Below are positions 26,230-35,785 of a stretch of 64,000 nt of DNA, piece by piece (the first letter of the stretch is position 1; each line of letters begins with the position of its first letter). A program made the position numbers and the translations under genes. The notes below the pieces were generated by a model. The model ran no database searches. It saw only the letters and a program-made list of their open reading frames with translations, and was not told the DNA's origin. This DNA comes from Mesorhizobium sp. dw_380. GTDB lineage: Bacteria; Pseudomonadota; Alphaproteobacteria; Rhizobiales; Rhizobiaceae. The stretch is from NCBI RefSeq assembly GCF_018588885.1, contig NZ_JAFFIW010000001.1:186001-250000 (forward strand). Direction: 5' to 3'.

Positions 26230-26248
26230 TTCCGCGATAGAGGAATGC

Positions 26249-26284
26249 AAATCCGGGGGCCAAGTCCGGCCTCCGGATTTTTTT
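26249..26284 (+). terminator. Terminator after the glycine-zipper lipoprotein
   Basis: Inverted AAATCCGG and CCGGATTT with an inner GGCC part, followed by a run of seven T. Confidence 0.85.
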
Positions 26285-26387
26285 GATTGGCGATCTGTCG
26301 CTGTCCCTGCTGACCGGCAGAATCTTAATGCATGTCGCCCAAAAGTGACCTCGGCTTTGGGAGAACCACATGCATAGAGCAAATCGC

Positions 26388-26429
26388 TAAAGCGCGTCGC
26401 ATGAATCCGTTTCAACGCGACGCGCTTTA
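26388..26429. repeat. Palindromic intergenic element (13-bp arms)
   Basis: Arms TAAAGCGCGTCGC (26388-26400) and GCGACGCGCTTTA (26417-26429). First of three palindromic units placed head to tail between the lipoprotein and the CHASE-type kinase. Confidence 0.85.
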
Positions 26430-26487
26430 GAGCAATTCCAGGAAAAGTGTGAACGGTTTTCCGTCCGGAATTGCGTCAAAACAAAGA
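26429..26487. repeat. Dispersed palindromic intergenic element, copy B
   Basis: Same unit as 6240-6322: begins AGAGCAATTCCAGGAAAAGT, ends GGAATTGCGTCAAAACAAAG. It is shorter than copy A because the central palindrome is reduced. Confidence 0.8.
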
Positions 26488-26488
26488 G

Positions 26489-26531
26489 CTAGAGCGATTC
26501 ACCGTTTCCGTGAAACGGTGAATCGCTCTAG
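26489..26531. repeat. 20-bp perfect palindrome overlapping the kinase stop
   Basis: Arms 26489-26508 and 26512-26531 are exact inverted copies with a three-base loop. The right arm contains the stop codon of the CHASE-type kinase gene (26528-26530), so it may end or stabilise that transcript. Confidence 0.85.
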
Positions 26532-28186
26532 CCGACCAGTGGAATTTTGATTTCCACTTTCAGACCGTCGGCCTGAAAATCGCGTTTGATCGTGCCACGC
26601 AGTTCACGCGTGACGTTCAGGTCGATCAGCTTGGTGCCGAATCCGGTCTCGGCTGGCGCTTCGACCTTCTTTTTCCCAGCCTCCCGCCAGTTCAGCGCCA
26701 GCGTCCGCTCTCGCCCACGCCCTTCCAGCGACCAATCCACCTTGAGCGCCCAGTCATGCCCAAGCGAATTGGCGGAATTGCCGGCTTCGCCATATTTCAG
26801 CGCATTGGTCGCCAGTTCATGGAAGGTGAGGCCAAGCGCCTGCGTCGTGGTCTCGTCAAGCAGCACCTCCGGCCCCGACAGCAGGCCCTCGGGCAGATCC
26901 TTGCCGAACACCTGGCCAAGTTCGATGCGCAGGAGATCGGCCAGATCGGCCTTCTGCCAGCGTGAGCGCGTCAGCATGTCCTGGGACGCCGCCATCGCCT
27001 GCAGCCTGGCCGAAAAAGACGCGGAAAACTCATTGACGTCGGTCGCTCGCGACGCCGTCTGCCGCGCGATCGCCAGCACCCTGGTGATCGAATTCTTGAT
27101 GCGATGCTTCATCTCCTGCAGCATCAGGTCTTTTTCGAGCAGGCTCTTTTCGGTCGTCTCGTGCAGGCGTGATGCCGCCTCATATGCCCGCTCCTGATAG
27201 CGCGCCACCAGCGCGATGGCACCGGCCAGCAGCAAGCCGAACAGCCCCAGCATCAGCGGGATGGCGCGCGACGACGGCTGCGAGAAGGCGCTGGTCGGCC
27301 TGAACAGCACAGTCCACGGACGGCCGGCCACCGTGACCTTGCGGGTGACCAGCAGCCGATCGCCGAATGTTGGAGCTGGCGGCGTCTCCGACCGGAACAA
27401 AAGATTGTCGCCATTCACCGCGCCGTCATAGATCTCGGTGTTGACCGGCAGCAGCGGCGCGCGGCTGAGCGCGATCTGGAACAGGTCCCGTGCCCGGAAG
27501 GCCGCGTAGAGCAAGCCAGCGGTCGAGGATCGTGATGCGTTGATGACCTCCGGCGCGGTTTCGACGTTGAGCCGCACGAAGACCAGGAAGCCGGTGAAGG
27601 TCTGCGCCACACCCGTGCCCTGGCCCAGCTGCACCAGCCCACTCGCGTGCTGCTGGTCATCGGCCATTGCCTTCTCGATCGCTGCGCGTCGCACCGGTTC
27701 GCTGAACATATCGTAGCCAATGCTGGCCCGGTTGGACGGGTCCAGCGGCTCGAAAAGCGTGATGGGGGCGCGCCAGGGCTGCGTCGTGCCCGGATAGACC
27801 GGATGGCTGACGCCAAAATCATGCAGGATATCGCGTTCGACCGCCGCCTCGTCGCCCGTCTTGACGAGCCGCAGGAAGCCGATGCCGCGCAGGCCGGCGA
27901 AATTGTTGTCGATATCCAGCGCGTCGAAGAACGCCTTGAACTCGTTCTGCGAGATGTCGCCATTGCGGGCGTCGAACAGCGCCTGTGTCGACCGCAGCAG
28001 CGACAGATGCAGGTCGATCCGGCTCTCGATCCGGTTGAGCGCGTCATCGGACGCCGCTTCGAATTTGATGCGGGCGGCTTCCTGCGTCGCGAAATAGGCG
28101 AACCCCGCCATGGTCATGCTGATCAGCGCAACGGCGATGAACGCGACGATTGGAAAAAGCTTCTTCAACGGATGAATGCGGTCCAT
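26528..28186 (-). CDS. CHASE-domain HWE sensor histidine kinase
   Basis: 552 residues from the ATG at 28186; a TTG at 28225 is possible, neither has a strong ribosome site. Domain order: membrane helix (FPIVAFIAVALISMTMAGFA), extracytoplasmic CHASE domain (about 45-270, with FRFLRGIGFLR-like LRGIGFLRLV and VYPGTTQPW), second membrane helix (IPLMLGLFGLLLAGAIALVA), then an HWE/HisKA_2 kinase with phospho-His in LQEMKHRIKNSITRVLAI and ATPase segment LGLTFHELATNALKYGEAGN. A membrane sensor able to feed PhyR; it closes the stress island. No EcfG motif found upstream. Confidence 0.88.
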   Translation of the reverse strand: MDRIHPLKKLFPIVAFIAVALISMTMAGFAYFATQEAARIKFEAASDDALNRIESRIDLHLSLLRSTQALFDARNGDISQNEFKAFFDALDIDNNFAGLRGIGFLRLVKTGDEAAVERDILHDFGVSHPVYPGTTQPWRAPITLFEPLDPSNRASIGYDMFSEPVRRAAIEKAMADDQQHASGLVQLGQGTGVAQTFTGFLVFVRLNVETAPEVINASRSSTAGLLYAAFRARDLFQIALSRAPLLPVNTEIYDGAVNGDNLLFRSETPPAPTFGDRLLVTRKVTVAGRPWTVLFRPTSAFSQPSSRAIPLMLGLFGLLLAGAIALVARYQERAYEAASRLHETTEKSLLEKDLMLQEMKHRIKNSITRVLAIARQTASRATDVNEFSASFSARLQAMAASQDMLTRSRWQKADLADLLRIELGQVFGKDLPEGLLSGPEVLLDETTTQALGLTFHELATNALKYGEAGNSANSLGHDWALKVDWSLEGRGRERTLALNWREAGKKKVEAPAETGFGTKLIDLNVTRELRGTIKRDFQADGLKVEIKIPLVG

Positions 28187-28321
28187 GGGCAATACCGGAC
28201 CTTTATGGGCAAGTCCCCGGGCCAAGACAATGGCAAGGCCAAGCCATCGCGATCACTGGCATATCACGTGAGCGGCAACCGGCCATCCCCGATCAGCCCA
28301 CACCGGAACTGTGAACAGGCC

Positions 28322-29134
28322 TCAGGCGGCGATCTTCAGCGCGCCCGGCCCGGGAATGGCGCCCGGAGGACATTTGCCCAGGATGATCATGCCGAGCACC
28401 TCGTCCTGGGTGACATCAGTGGTGCGCGCAGTGCCGACCACCTGACCGTTTTTCATCACGCAAACCCGGTCGGCCAGTTCGAACACATCATGGATGTCGT
28501 GGCTGATCAGGAAGATGCCGATGCCGTCCGACTTGAGCTGCCTCACCAGTTCGCCGACCTGCGCCGTTTCCTGCGGACCAAGGGCCGCCGTCGGCTCGTC
28601 CATGATCAGGATGCGGGCGTTGAACAGGATCGCGCGTGCGATCGCCACCGATTGCCGCTGTCCGCCCGACAGCTTGATCACCGGCTCCTTGAAGCGCTGG
28701 AAGCGGGGATTGAGCCGCCCCATCACCTTGCGCGCTTCGGCCTCCATGGCGACGTCGTCGAGCGTGCCCCAGGCGGTCATCAACTCGCGGCCGAGGAAAA
28801 GATTGGCGGCGGCGTCGACATTGTCGGCGAGCGCCAGCGTCTGGTAGATCGTTTCGATGCCGTATTTCTTGGCGTCGCGCGGATTGGAGATCGACGCCTC
28901 CTCGCCGTTGACGAATATCTGGCCGGCATCGCGCTTGTAGGCGCCGGACAGGATCTTGATCAGCGTCGACTTGCCGGCACCGTTATGGCCGAGCAGCGCC
29001 ACGACCTCACCGGGGAAAAGATCGATGGAGGCATCGTCGACGGCCCGGATGCCGCCAAAGGCGATCGAGATGTTGCGCATATCGACCAGCGAGGTGCCGG
29101 CGGGAGCGGTTGTGGGAGCGGTTTTGTCTGCCAT
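28322..29134 (-). CDS. xylG: Sugar ABC transporter ATP-binding protein (xylose-type, single domain)
   Basis: 270 residues from the ATG at 29134, which has a GGGAGGAG site. Walker [19 protein letters not shown], signature [15 protein letters not shown], Walker [13 protein letters not shown] and switch His in [10 protein letters not shown] are complete. It has a single nucleotide-binding domain, unlike the fused double-domain XylG of enteric bacteria; two copies would form the dimer. Third gene of the operon; the gap to xylH holds a palindromic repeat. Confidence 0.85.
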   Translation of the reverse strand: MADKTAPTTAPAGTSLVDMRNISIAFGGIRAVDDASIDLFPGEVVALLGHNGAGKSTLIKILSGAYKRDAGQIFVNGEEASISNPRDAKKYGIETIYQTLALADNVDAAANLFLGRELMTAWGTLDDVAMEAEARKVMGRLNPRFQRFKEPVIKLSGGQRQSVAIARAILFNARILIMDEPTAALGPQETAQVGELVRQLKSDGIGIFLISHDIHDVFELADRVCVMKNGQVVGTARTTDVTQDEVLGMIILGKCPPGAIPGPGALKIAA

Positions 29135-29161
29135 GATTTTCTCCTCCCTACAGTTCTTGCT

Positions 29162-29212
29162 TGAGCATGATCTTGTCCGAAAACCGGCTTGCACTTTTCG
29201 GGATCATGCTCA
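29162..29212. repeat. Dispersed palindromic element at the xylH stop
   Basis: Arms TGAGCATGATC (29162-29172) and GATCATGCTCA (29202-29212), with CCGAAAACCGGCTTGCAC inside. A related element is at 48125-48199. It overlaps the stop codon of xylH. Confidence 0.8.
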
Positions 29213-30541
29213 GACCCGCTTGCGGTAGACGGTATCGAGCCAGACCGCGACGACGAGCACGGCGCCGACGACGATGCTCTGCAGCGGTGAGTCGATGCCG
29301 AGCAGCACCATGCCAGATTGCAACGACTGCATCAGCAGCGCGCCGAGCATGGCGCCGAGCACTGTTCCGGAGCCGCCGGCAAGCGAGGTGCCGCCGATAA
29401 CCGCGGCGGCAATCACCAAAAGCTCGTCCAGCGTGCCCAGCGCATTGGTCGACGCGTTGAGGCGGGCCGACGAGATCGCCGCGCTGATCGCGGCCAGCAC
29501 GCCCATGATCATGAACACCTTCATTGTCACCCAGCGCGTGTTGATGCCGGCGAGATTGGCGGCCTCCGGATTGCCGCCGATGGCAAAGACGTAGCGGCCG
29601 AAACGGGTGCGCTTGGTGATGAAGGTCATGACGATGCCGACCGCGACCGCCATCAGCACCGGTATGGCAATGCCGTGGGCGATGAACAGTCCGCTTTCGG
29701 GAATGGCGATGCCGTTCTGCTGTGCGTACTGGCGCACGATGCCGATTGGCCACGGATAGGAATTGGCGATCCACACCGCGCAAAGTATGGCAACGCAGGC
29801 GACTACGCCGAGAAACGTTTCCGCCCAGACGGGACGCAGTGGAAAGTTGAACCGTTTGCGCTGCGATCGACCGTTGAGCAGCGCGAAAGCGACAGCGGCG
29901 CAAGCAACGATGCCTATGATCCAACTGGCGGTGGCGCCGATCGAGCCCCGGGGTCCGCCCCCCATCAGCTGGAATGTAGCGTCGAGCGGCGCGACCGTGC
30001 GCCCGTTGGTGATGAGCCATGCCATGCCGCGCCAGACCAGTAGGCCGCCCAGCGTCACGATGAAGGCCGGAACTTCGAGGTAGGCGATGATGAAGCCCTG
30101 GAATGCACCGATCGCGAGACCGAGCACCACGCCGGCGGCGAGCGCAATGATCCAGAGCCAGGGATTTCCAAGCTGGAAGCCGATGACGCGAATGAGGAAT
30201 TCGGCTTGTGCCACGCCCATGATCATGCCGATCACACCTTCGACGGAACCAACCGAAAGGTCGATGTTGCGCATGACGATGACCAGCACCATGCCGGTCG
30301 CCATGATCGCGACCGAGGAAGTCTGCACCGACAGGTTCCAAAGATTGCGCGGCGTCAGGAAAAGGCCGCCCGACAGGATGTGAATGCCGACCCAGATGAC
30401 CAGCAACGCACCGACCATGCCAAGCATGCGCGTATCGAGTTCGGTTGCCTTGAGGAAGCGTCCGACGGCGCTCAGTTCCGACGAGCGCGCTCCGTCTGCG
30501 GGCGCATTTGCGGCGGGCGTGTCAGAGGTCGTGTCGGTCAT
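29210..30541 (-). CDS. xylH: Sugar ABC transporter permease (xylose-type)
   Basis: 443 residues, start with a GGGAG site. A membrane protein of the BPD_transp_2 (ribose/xylose) class with about ten helices and the motif NIDLSVGSVEGVIGM and GINTRWVTMKVFMI; the long insertion around residues 190-260 is typical of XylH as opposed to shorter RbsC. Second gene of the operon, downstream of the binding protein and a hairpin. Confidence 0.87.
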   Translation of the reverse strand: MTDTTSDTPAANAPADGARSSELSAVGRFLKATELDTRMLGMVGALLVIWVGIHILSGGLFLTPRNLWNLSVQTSSVAIMATGMVLVIVMRNIDLSVGSVEGVIGMIMGVAQAEFLIRVIGFQLGNPWLWIIALAAGVVLGLAIGAFQGFIIAYLEVPAFIVTLGGLLVWRGMAWLITNGRTVAPLDATFQLMGGGPRGSIGATASWIIGIVACAAVAFALLNGRSQRKRFNFPLRPVWAETFLGVVACVAILCAVWIANSYPWPIGIVRQYAQQNGIAIPESGLFIAHGIAIPVLMAVAVGIVMTFITKRTRFGRYVFAIGGNPEAANLAGINTRWVTMKVFMIMGVLAAISAAISSARLNASTNALGTLDELLVIAAAVIGGTSLAGGSGTVLGAMLGALLMQSLQSGMVLLGIDSPLQSIVVGAVLVVAVWLDTVYRKRV

Positions 30542-30636
30542 GAAATTCTCCCGCCGGGCTGCCGTCTGGCGCGGATGCCGGAATGCAGCCTAGAAGTTAC
30601 CCGCCCGGGGCGGAAACACAAATCTTCTTGAAGAAA

Positions 30637-30660
30637 CGCCGCGGCCTGACAGCCGCGGCG
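30637..30660 (-). terminator. Intercistronic hairpin between xylF and xylH
   Basis: Arms CGCCGCGGC and GCCGCGGCG, followed on the minus strand by TTTCTTC. It lies just after the xylF stop, where such stems usually raise the level of binding-protein mRNA over that of the permease. Confidence 0.6.
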
Positions 30661-30684
30661 CCTCATTGCTTGGAATCGTCAAGA

Positions 30685-31725
30685 TCAGTTGCAGGCCGCG
30701 ACGCTGCCGGCGGCGACACCCGCGCAGACTTCGTCCTTCTTGATCCAGCCGGCGTCGATGACGAGGTTGAGATTGTCCTTGGTGATCGCGACCGGTGTCA
30801 GGAACAGCGACTTGACGGTGTTGCCGCCAGGCGTCGTGAAGTCCTTCACACCGGCGATGTCGGTCATCTTCTTGCCGTTGGCCAGCTGCGAGGCGATCTC
30901 GGCGGCGTTCTTGCCGAGTTCGCGTGCGTCCTTCCACACCGACACGGTCTGGGTGCCGAGCGCGATGCGGTTCAGAGCGGCATGGTCGCCGTCCTGACCC
31001 GACACCGGCACGGTGCCGGCAAGACCTTGCGCCGTCAGCGCCGCGACGACGCCGCCGGCGGTGCCGTCATTGGCGGCCACCACCGCATCGACCTTGTTGT
31101 CGTTGGCGGTCAGGAACTGCTCCATGTTCTTCTGGGCGTTGGCAGGCAGCCAGCCGTCCGTATAGGCCTCGCCGACATTCTTGATCTTGCCGCTGTCGAT
31201 GGCCGCCTTGAGCACTTCCATGGAACCGGCGAACAGGAAATCGGCATTCGGATCGGCACCCGAACCCTTGATGAAGACGTAGTTGCCTTCCGGCTTGACC
31301 TTGAACACTCCGCGGGCCTGCATGCGGCCGACTTCCTTGTTGTCGAAGGTCAGATAGAAGACGTCCTTGTTCTCGATCAGGCGGTCATAGCCGACGACCG
31401 GAATGCCTTCGTCCAGCGCCTTCTGCACCGCCGGGCCGATAGCCGAGGCATCCTGCGCCAGGATGATCAGCGAATTGGCGCCCTGCGAGATCAGGCTCTC
31501 GACGTCGGTGAGCTGCTTGCCGGGATTGGACTGCGCATCGGCGGAAATGTACTTGTCGCCGGCGGCCTCGATCGCCTTCTTCATGGCCGCCTCGTCGGTC
31601 TTCCAGCGCTCTTCCTGGAAGTTGGACCACGAAACCCCGATGACCTTGTCCTTCGCCTGCGCGACCGACACAAGCGTCAGCGACATGGCGACACCCGCCA
31701 GGATGGCGGCTGTAAATCTCTTCAT
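30685..31725 (-). CDS. xylF: D-xylose-type ABC transporter substrate-binding protein
   Basis: 346 residues, start with GGGAGG, signal peptide [20 protein letters not shown] cleaved near AQA-KDKV. Periplasmic binding protein of the ribose/xylose class: [20 protein letters not shown], then [20 protein letters not shown] and [17 protein letters not shown] match XylF. First gene of xylFHG, divergent from a ROK regulator. Xylose is the best guess for the ligand; another pentose or a related sugar is possible. Confidence 0.85.
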   Translation of the reverse strand: MKRFTAAILAGVAMSLTLVSVAQAKDKVIGVSWSNFQEERWKTDEAAMKKAIEAAGDKYISADAQSNPGKQLTDVESLISQGANSLIILAQDASAIGPAVQKALDEGIPVVGYDRLIENKDVFYLTFDNKEVGRMQARGVFKVKPEGNYVFIKGSGADPNADFLFAGSMEVLKAAIDSGKIKNVGEAYTDGWLPANAQKNMEQFLTANDNKVDAVVAANDGTAGGVVAALTAQGLAGTVPVSGQDGDHAALNRIALGTQTVSVWKDARELGKNAAEIASQLANGKKMTDIAGVKDFTTPGGNTVKSLFLTPVAITKDNLNLVIDAGWIKKDEVCAGVAAGSVAACN

Positions 31726-31790
31726 GATATTCCTCCCTACGCCGCGTATGGCGCGACCAAACTGGCCCTAAGGCCGGCACAAAGGCCCTA

Positions 31791-31811
31791 TTTTTTCGAG
31801 CCTCGAAAAAA
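31791..31811. promoter_or_regulatory. Palindromic operator 1 in the xylF / ROK regulator gap
   Basis: Perfect inverted repeat: TTTTTTCGAG, one base, CTCGAAAAAA. AT-rich arms around CGAG/CTCG resemble ROK/NagC-type operator sites. It lies 66 bases before the xylF start. Confidence 0.65.
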
Positions 31812-31874
31812 CACTGATCCATCGCCGGAACGCTGTCAACAACGATTCTGATGGATTTTGAGGTGCCGCGGACT

Positions 31875-31895
31875 TTTTTTCGAGCTTCGGAATAA
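31875..31895. promoter_or_regulatory. Palindromic operator 2 (imperfect) in the xylF / ROK regulator gap
   Basis: Left half TTTTTTCGAG identical to operator 1; right half TTCGGAATAA agrees in seven of ten positions. Centre-to-centre distance from operator 1 is 84 bases, about eight helical turns, which would allow looping. Confidence 0.5.
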
Positions 31896-31992
31896 ATAAT
31901 GACAGCGTGGGGCGCTTCTGCCAGTATTTGGCCGCTTCGCTGACGGCTTCGGGAGGCACGAAAGGCCGCGGCGACCGGGAGGATGTGGGAAA

Positions 31993-33240
31993 ATGTCGGT
32001 CGGAATCCGCCACGACGATCTACGCCGGCGCAACCGTGCCATGGTGATCGCCGCCGTGCGCCGGGCCGGCCGGCCCTCGCGCACCGAGATCGCTGCGACG
32101 ACCGGCCTCAGCCATTCGACCATATCGGCGATTTCCTCCGACCTGATCGGTGAAGGCATCCTGACCGAGAGCAAGCCGAGCGAGGCCGGCTCGCTGAAAC
32201 GCGGAAGGCCGCAGGTCGGTCTCGGCCTCAACCCGGAGGCCGCGGCGGTGATGACCGTGGTGCTGTCGCTGAATTTCCTGTCCGTCGCCGTCATCGACTA
32301 TGCCGGCCAGGTGATGTCAGAGGAGCAACGCCGGCTGGACACGCTGACCATGTCGCGCGAGGCGCTAATCGGCGAATGCACGGCAATCGTGCGGCGGCGC
32401 CTTGAGGATCCCGACCTCGATGTACGCAGCGTCGCCCGCATCGCGCTGGCAGTCCAGGGCATCACCGACACCGAGGCGCGTGCCATGCTGTGGTCGCCGA
32501 TCACGCCGCAGACCGACATCGCCTTCGCCGACATACTCGAAGCCGAGTTCGGCATCCCCGCCACGATGGAGAACGACTGCAACATGATGGCGGTGGCGCT
32601 GCGCTGGCGCGACCCCGGGCGCTATCGCGACGACTTCATCGCCATCCTTTTGTCGCACGGCATCGGCATGGGCCTGGTGCTGAAGGGCGAGCTGTTCACC
32701 GGCACCCATTCCTCGGGCGGCGAGTTCGGCCACATGATCCATCGTCCCGGCGGCGCACTCTGCCGCTGCGGACGGCGCGGCTGCGTCGAGGCCTATGCCG
32801 GCAACTATGCCATCTGGCGCAATGCCAGGCAGCTTGGCGAGGACACCGAACCGGCCGCCGATGTCAGCGACGCGCAGATGCGGGCACTGGCAGCCACGGC
32901 GCGGGAAAGAGGCGGGCCCGAGCGCGAAGCCTACCGCAAGGCCGGCGAAGCACTCGGCTACGGCCTCGGCAGCCTGTTCGCGCTCATCGATCCGGCACCC
33001 GTCGCCATGGTCGGCGTCAGCGCCGCCGCCTTCGACCTGATCGAGCCGGCATTGCGTGAGGCCATCGCCCAGACCGCCGGCGGCCAGCATTCGGAATCGA
33101 TTTCCTTCGATACCGAGCCGAACGAACTGCCGCTGATCCGCGAAGGCTGCGCCATGCGCGCGCTGACCTTCGTCGACCAGGAGATTTTCGCGCCGGGCGC
33201 GCAGGCGAGAGCGGGCCTCGCCGGCAAGAACGTGGCCTGA
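31993..33240 (+). CDS. ROK family transcriptional regulator of the sugar operon
   Basis: 415 residues with a GGAGG site. N-terminal winged helix (RTEIAATTGLSHSTISAISS, about residues 30-50) and a ROK sugar-kinase-like domain with the family signature: THSSGGEFGHMIHRPGGALC and the zinc cluster CRCGRRGCVEAYA. XylR/NagC-type regulators of this form repress sugar uptake genes until the sugar binds. Divergent from xylFHG, with two palindromes in the shared gap. Confidence 0.9.
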   Translation: MSVGIRHDDLRRRNRAMVIAAVRRAGRPSRTEIAATTGLSHSTISAISSDLIGEGILTESKPSEAGSLKRGRPQVGLGLNPEAAAVMTVVLSLNFLSVAVIDYAGQVMSEEQRRLDTLTMSREALIGECTAIVRRRLEDPDLDVRSVARIALAVQGITDTEARAMLWSPITPQTDIAFADILEAEFGIPATMENDCNMMAVALRWRDPGRYRDDFIAILLSHGIGMGLVLKGELFTGTHSSGGEFGHMIHRPGGALCRCGRRGCVEAYAGNYAIWRNARQLGEDTEPAADVSDAQMRALAATARERGGPEREAYRKAGEALGYGLGSLFALIDPAPVAMVGVSAAAFDLIEPALREAIAQTAGGQHSESISFDTEPNELPLIREGCAMRALTFVDQEIFAPGAQARAGLAGKNVA

Positions 33241-33302
33241 GCCGGTGTCGCCTAGCCGAGGGCATCGCCGACGTTCGAGATTGGCTGCGGCTTCAGAGAG
33301 GT

Positions 33303-33484
33303 CGTCATCCTTGGGCGAAGCAGGAGCGAAGCTCCGTCGCGGAGACCCAAGGATCCATGCCGCGACCTTAGCCGTGGGATGCAGCTGAGCAGAATTCTGC
33401 ACCGTGGCAACGCTCCGAAGTCGCGGCATGGATCCTCGGGTCTGCGCCGCGTAGCAGCGCTCCTTGCTCCGCCCGTGGATGACG
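33303..33484. repeat. Long palindromic intergenic element
   Basis: Two inverted halves of about 65-80 bases: CGTCATCCTTGGGCGAAGCA ... ATCCATGCCGCGAC on the left and GTCGCGGCATGGATCCTCGG ... GGATGACG on the right, with mismatches. This type of ~150-200-bp palindrome is common between genes in Mesorhizobium. It fills the 302-base gap between the ROK regulator and phoB; no gene is seen there. Confidence 0.75.
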
Positions 33485-33542
33485 AAGCAATGGCTGCTGG
33501 CGCAAGCATGAATCCGACTGTCGGACCCTCCGCGTCGAGAAA

Positions 33543-34232
33543 CTAATCTTCCCTGATCGCGTATCCCGCCCCGCGAATGGTGCGGATGACATCCGGCATG
33601 CGGCCATTGTTAACCGCCTTGCGCAGGCGGCCGACATGCACGTCCACGGTGCGCTCGTCGATGTAGATCGTCTCACCCCAGACATTGTCGAGCAGCTGGC
33701 TGCGCGAGAACACGCGGCCGGGATGGCGCATCATGAATTCGAGCAGGCGGAACTCGGTCGGCCCGAGCCGGATCTCACTCTTCTTGCGGTAGACCCGGTG
33801 CGATTCGCGGTCGAGCACGATGTCGCCGACCTTGAGCACGCTGGACAGGACTTCCGGCTTGGCGCGGCGCAGCAGCGCCTTGACCCTGGCCATGAATTCC
33901 GGCGTCGAGAACGGCTTGACCAGATAGTCGTCGGCGCCGGTCGAGAGGCCGCGCACGCGGTCGCTCTCCTCGCCACGCGCCGTCAGCATGATGATCGGCA
34001 GCCGCTCGGTCTCCGGCCGCATCCTTAGCCGGCGACAGAGTTCGATGCCGGACACCGCCGGCACCATCCAGTCGAGCACCAGAAGGTCGGGCACGTTCTC
34101 CTGCAGGCGGATCTCCGCCTCGTCGCCGCGCGTCACCACCTCGACCTGGTAACCCTCGGATTCCAGATTGTAGCGGAGCAGCACCCCCAACGGCTCCTCG
34201 TCCTCCACCACCATTATGCGTGGCGCGATCAT
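33543..34232 (-). CDS. phoB: Phosphate regulon response regulator PhoB
   Basis: 229 residues, full length. Receiver domain with acidic pair in MVVEDEEPLG, phosphoacceptor in LLVLDWMVPAVSG and Lys in YLVKPFSTPEF; C-terminal OmpR-type winged helix (GPTEFRLLEFMMRHPGRVFS, then YIDERTVDVHVGRLRKAV). Activates Pho-box promoters on phosphate starvation. Last gene of the pst operon, 16 bases after phoU. Confidence 0.94.
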   Translation of the reverse strand: MIAPRIMVVEDEEPLGVLLRYNLESEGYQVEVVTRGDEAEIRLQENVPDLLVLDWMVPAVSGIELCRRLRMRPETERLPIIMLTARGEESDRVRGLSTGADDYLVKPFSTPEFMARVKALLRRAKPEVLSSVLKVGDIVLDRESHRVYRKKSEIRLGPTEFRLLEFMMRHPGRVFSRSQLLDNVWGETIYIDERTVDVHVGRLRKAVNNGRMPDVIRTIRGAGYAIRED

Positions 34233-34248
34233 TGGCTGGTCACCCCTG

Positions 34249-34956
34249 CTATGCCGCCGGTGCCGACATCGCGGTTTCGTCCTGCTTCGGACGATTGGCG
34301 GGCAGCTGCGTGCCGGTCAGCACGTAATACGCATTTTCGGCGATGTTGGTCACATGGTCGCCGATACGTTCGAGATTCTTGGCGCAGAACAGGAGATGCG
34401 TGCAAGCCGTGATGTTGCGCGGATCTTCCATCATGTAGGTCAGGAGTTCGCGGAAGACCGAGGTGTATTTGACGTCGATGCGTTCGTCGGCGGCGCGCAG
34501 CTTCGCCAGCGCCTCGGCATCGCGCGCCGCATATTCCTCGATGACGCCCTGGACCTGGATCAGCACCAGCTGCGCCATGGCGTCGATGGAATGCGACAGG
34601 TCGCGCGGCGTGGCGCTGAGGCCGACAGTGCCGACGCGCTTGGCGATGTTCTTGGCAAGGTCGCCGATACGTTCGAGGTCGCCCGCCATGCGGATCGAAC
34701 CCACTACATGGCGCAGATCGTCGGCCATCGGCTGGCGCTTGGCGATCAGCGTGATGGCGCGATCGTCGAGCTCGCGCTGGCGCGCGTCCATGATCGCATC
34801 GTCGGAGACGACGCGCTGGGCGAGAGCATTGTCGGAGTTCAGCAGCGCCTTGGTGGCACCGCCGACCATCGAGCCGGCGAGATCGCCCATGTCGCTGATC
34901 AGCCTGCTGATCTGTCCGAGATCTTCGTCAAAGGCTGCGACTGTGTGTTCGGCCAT
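34249..34956 (-). CDS. phoU: Phosphate transport system regulator PhoU
   Basis: 235 residues with two PhoU three-helix repeats; metal-binding motif style segments DLERIGDLAKNIAKR and NLERIGDHVTNIAENA are both present. PhoU links the Pst transporter to the sensor kinase and keeps PhoB inactive when phosphate is sufficient. Gene order pstB-phoU-phoB is the standard rhizobial one. Confidence 0.94.
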   Translation of the reverse strand: MAEHTVAAFDEDLGQISRLISDMGDLAGSMVGGATKALLNSDNALAQRVVSDDAIMDARQRELDDRAITLIAKRQPMADDLRHVVGSIRMAGDLERIGDLAKNIAKRVGTVGLSATPRDLSHSIDAMAQLVLIQVQGVIEEYAARDAEALAKLRAADERIDVKYTSVFRELLTYMMEDPRNITACTHLLFCAKNLERIGDHVTNIAENAYYVLTGTQLPANRPKQDETAMSAPAA

Positions 34957-34981
34957 GATCCTGGTCCTCGTATGCGTGCGA

Positions 34982-35785
34982 TCAGCCGAAGCGGCCGGTG
35001 ATGTAGTCCTGCGTGCGCTTCTCGCGGGGCGAAGTGAAGATCTTCTCGGTCCGGTCGAACTCGACCAGTTCGCCCAGATACATGAAGGCGGTCTGCTTCG
35101 ACACGCGCGCCGCCTGCTGCATGTTGTGGGTGACGATGACGATGGTGTAGTCGGCCTGCAGCTCGTCGATCAGCTCCTCGATCTTGGCGGTCGACAGCGG
35201 GTCGAGTGCCGAGGCCGGTTCGTCGAGCAGGATGACTTCCGGCTTCACCGCCACGGTGCGGGCGATGCACAGCCGCTGCTGCTGGCCGCCGGAAAGGCTG
35301 AGGCCGCTGGCGTTGAGCTTGTCCTTGACTTCGGTCCAGAGTGCTGCGCGTTTCAGCGCCTGCTCGACACGGCCGTCCATCTCGGCCTTGCTGATCTTCT
35401 CGTAGAGCCTGACGCCGAAGGCGATGTTCTCATAGATCGACATCGGGAACGGCGTCGGCTTCTGGAACACCATGCCGATCTTGGTGCGCAGCAGGTTGAG
35501 GTCCTGCGAGCGGTCGAGGACGTTCTGGCCGTCGAGCAGCACCTGGCCCTCGGCCGTCTGCTTGGGATAGAGCTCGTAGATGCGGTTGAAGACGCGCAGC
35601 AGCGTCGACTTCCCGCAGCCCGAGGGGCCGATGAAGGCGGTGACGCTGCGCTCGGGCAACGACAGCGTGATATCCTTCAGCGCCTTCGACTGGCCGTAGT
35701 AGAAATTGAGGTTCTTGACCTCGATCTTGGCCTTGGCGGCCGCCTCGCCGGCGATCGTCATGTCTGGAGACAACATCTGGCTCAT
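34982..35785 (-). CDS. pstB: Phosphate ABC transporter ATP-binding protein PstB
   Basis: 267 residues from the ATG at 35785, which overlaps the pstA stop by four bases; a longer frame to 35884 lies inside pstA and is rejected. Walker [19 protein letters not shown], signature [15 protein letters not shown], Walker [14 protein letters not shown] and switch His in [12 protein letters not shown] are complete. ATPase of the high-affinity phosphate importer. Confidence 0.95.
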   Translation of the reverse strand: MSQMLSPDMTIAGEAAAKAKIEVKNLNFYYGQSKALKDITLSLPERSVTAFIGPSGCGKSTLLRVFNRIYELYPKQTAEGQVLLDGQNVLDRSQDLNLLRTKIGMVFQKPTPFPMSIYENIAFGVRLYEKISKAEMDGRVEQALKRAALWTEVKDKLNASGLSLSGGQQQRLCIARTVAVKPEVILLDEPASALDPLSTAKIEELIDELQADYTIVIVTHNMQQAARVSKQTAFMYLGELVEFDRTEKIFTSPREKRTQDYITGRFG

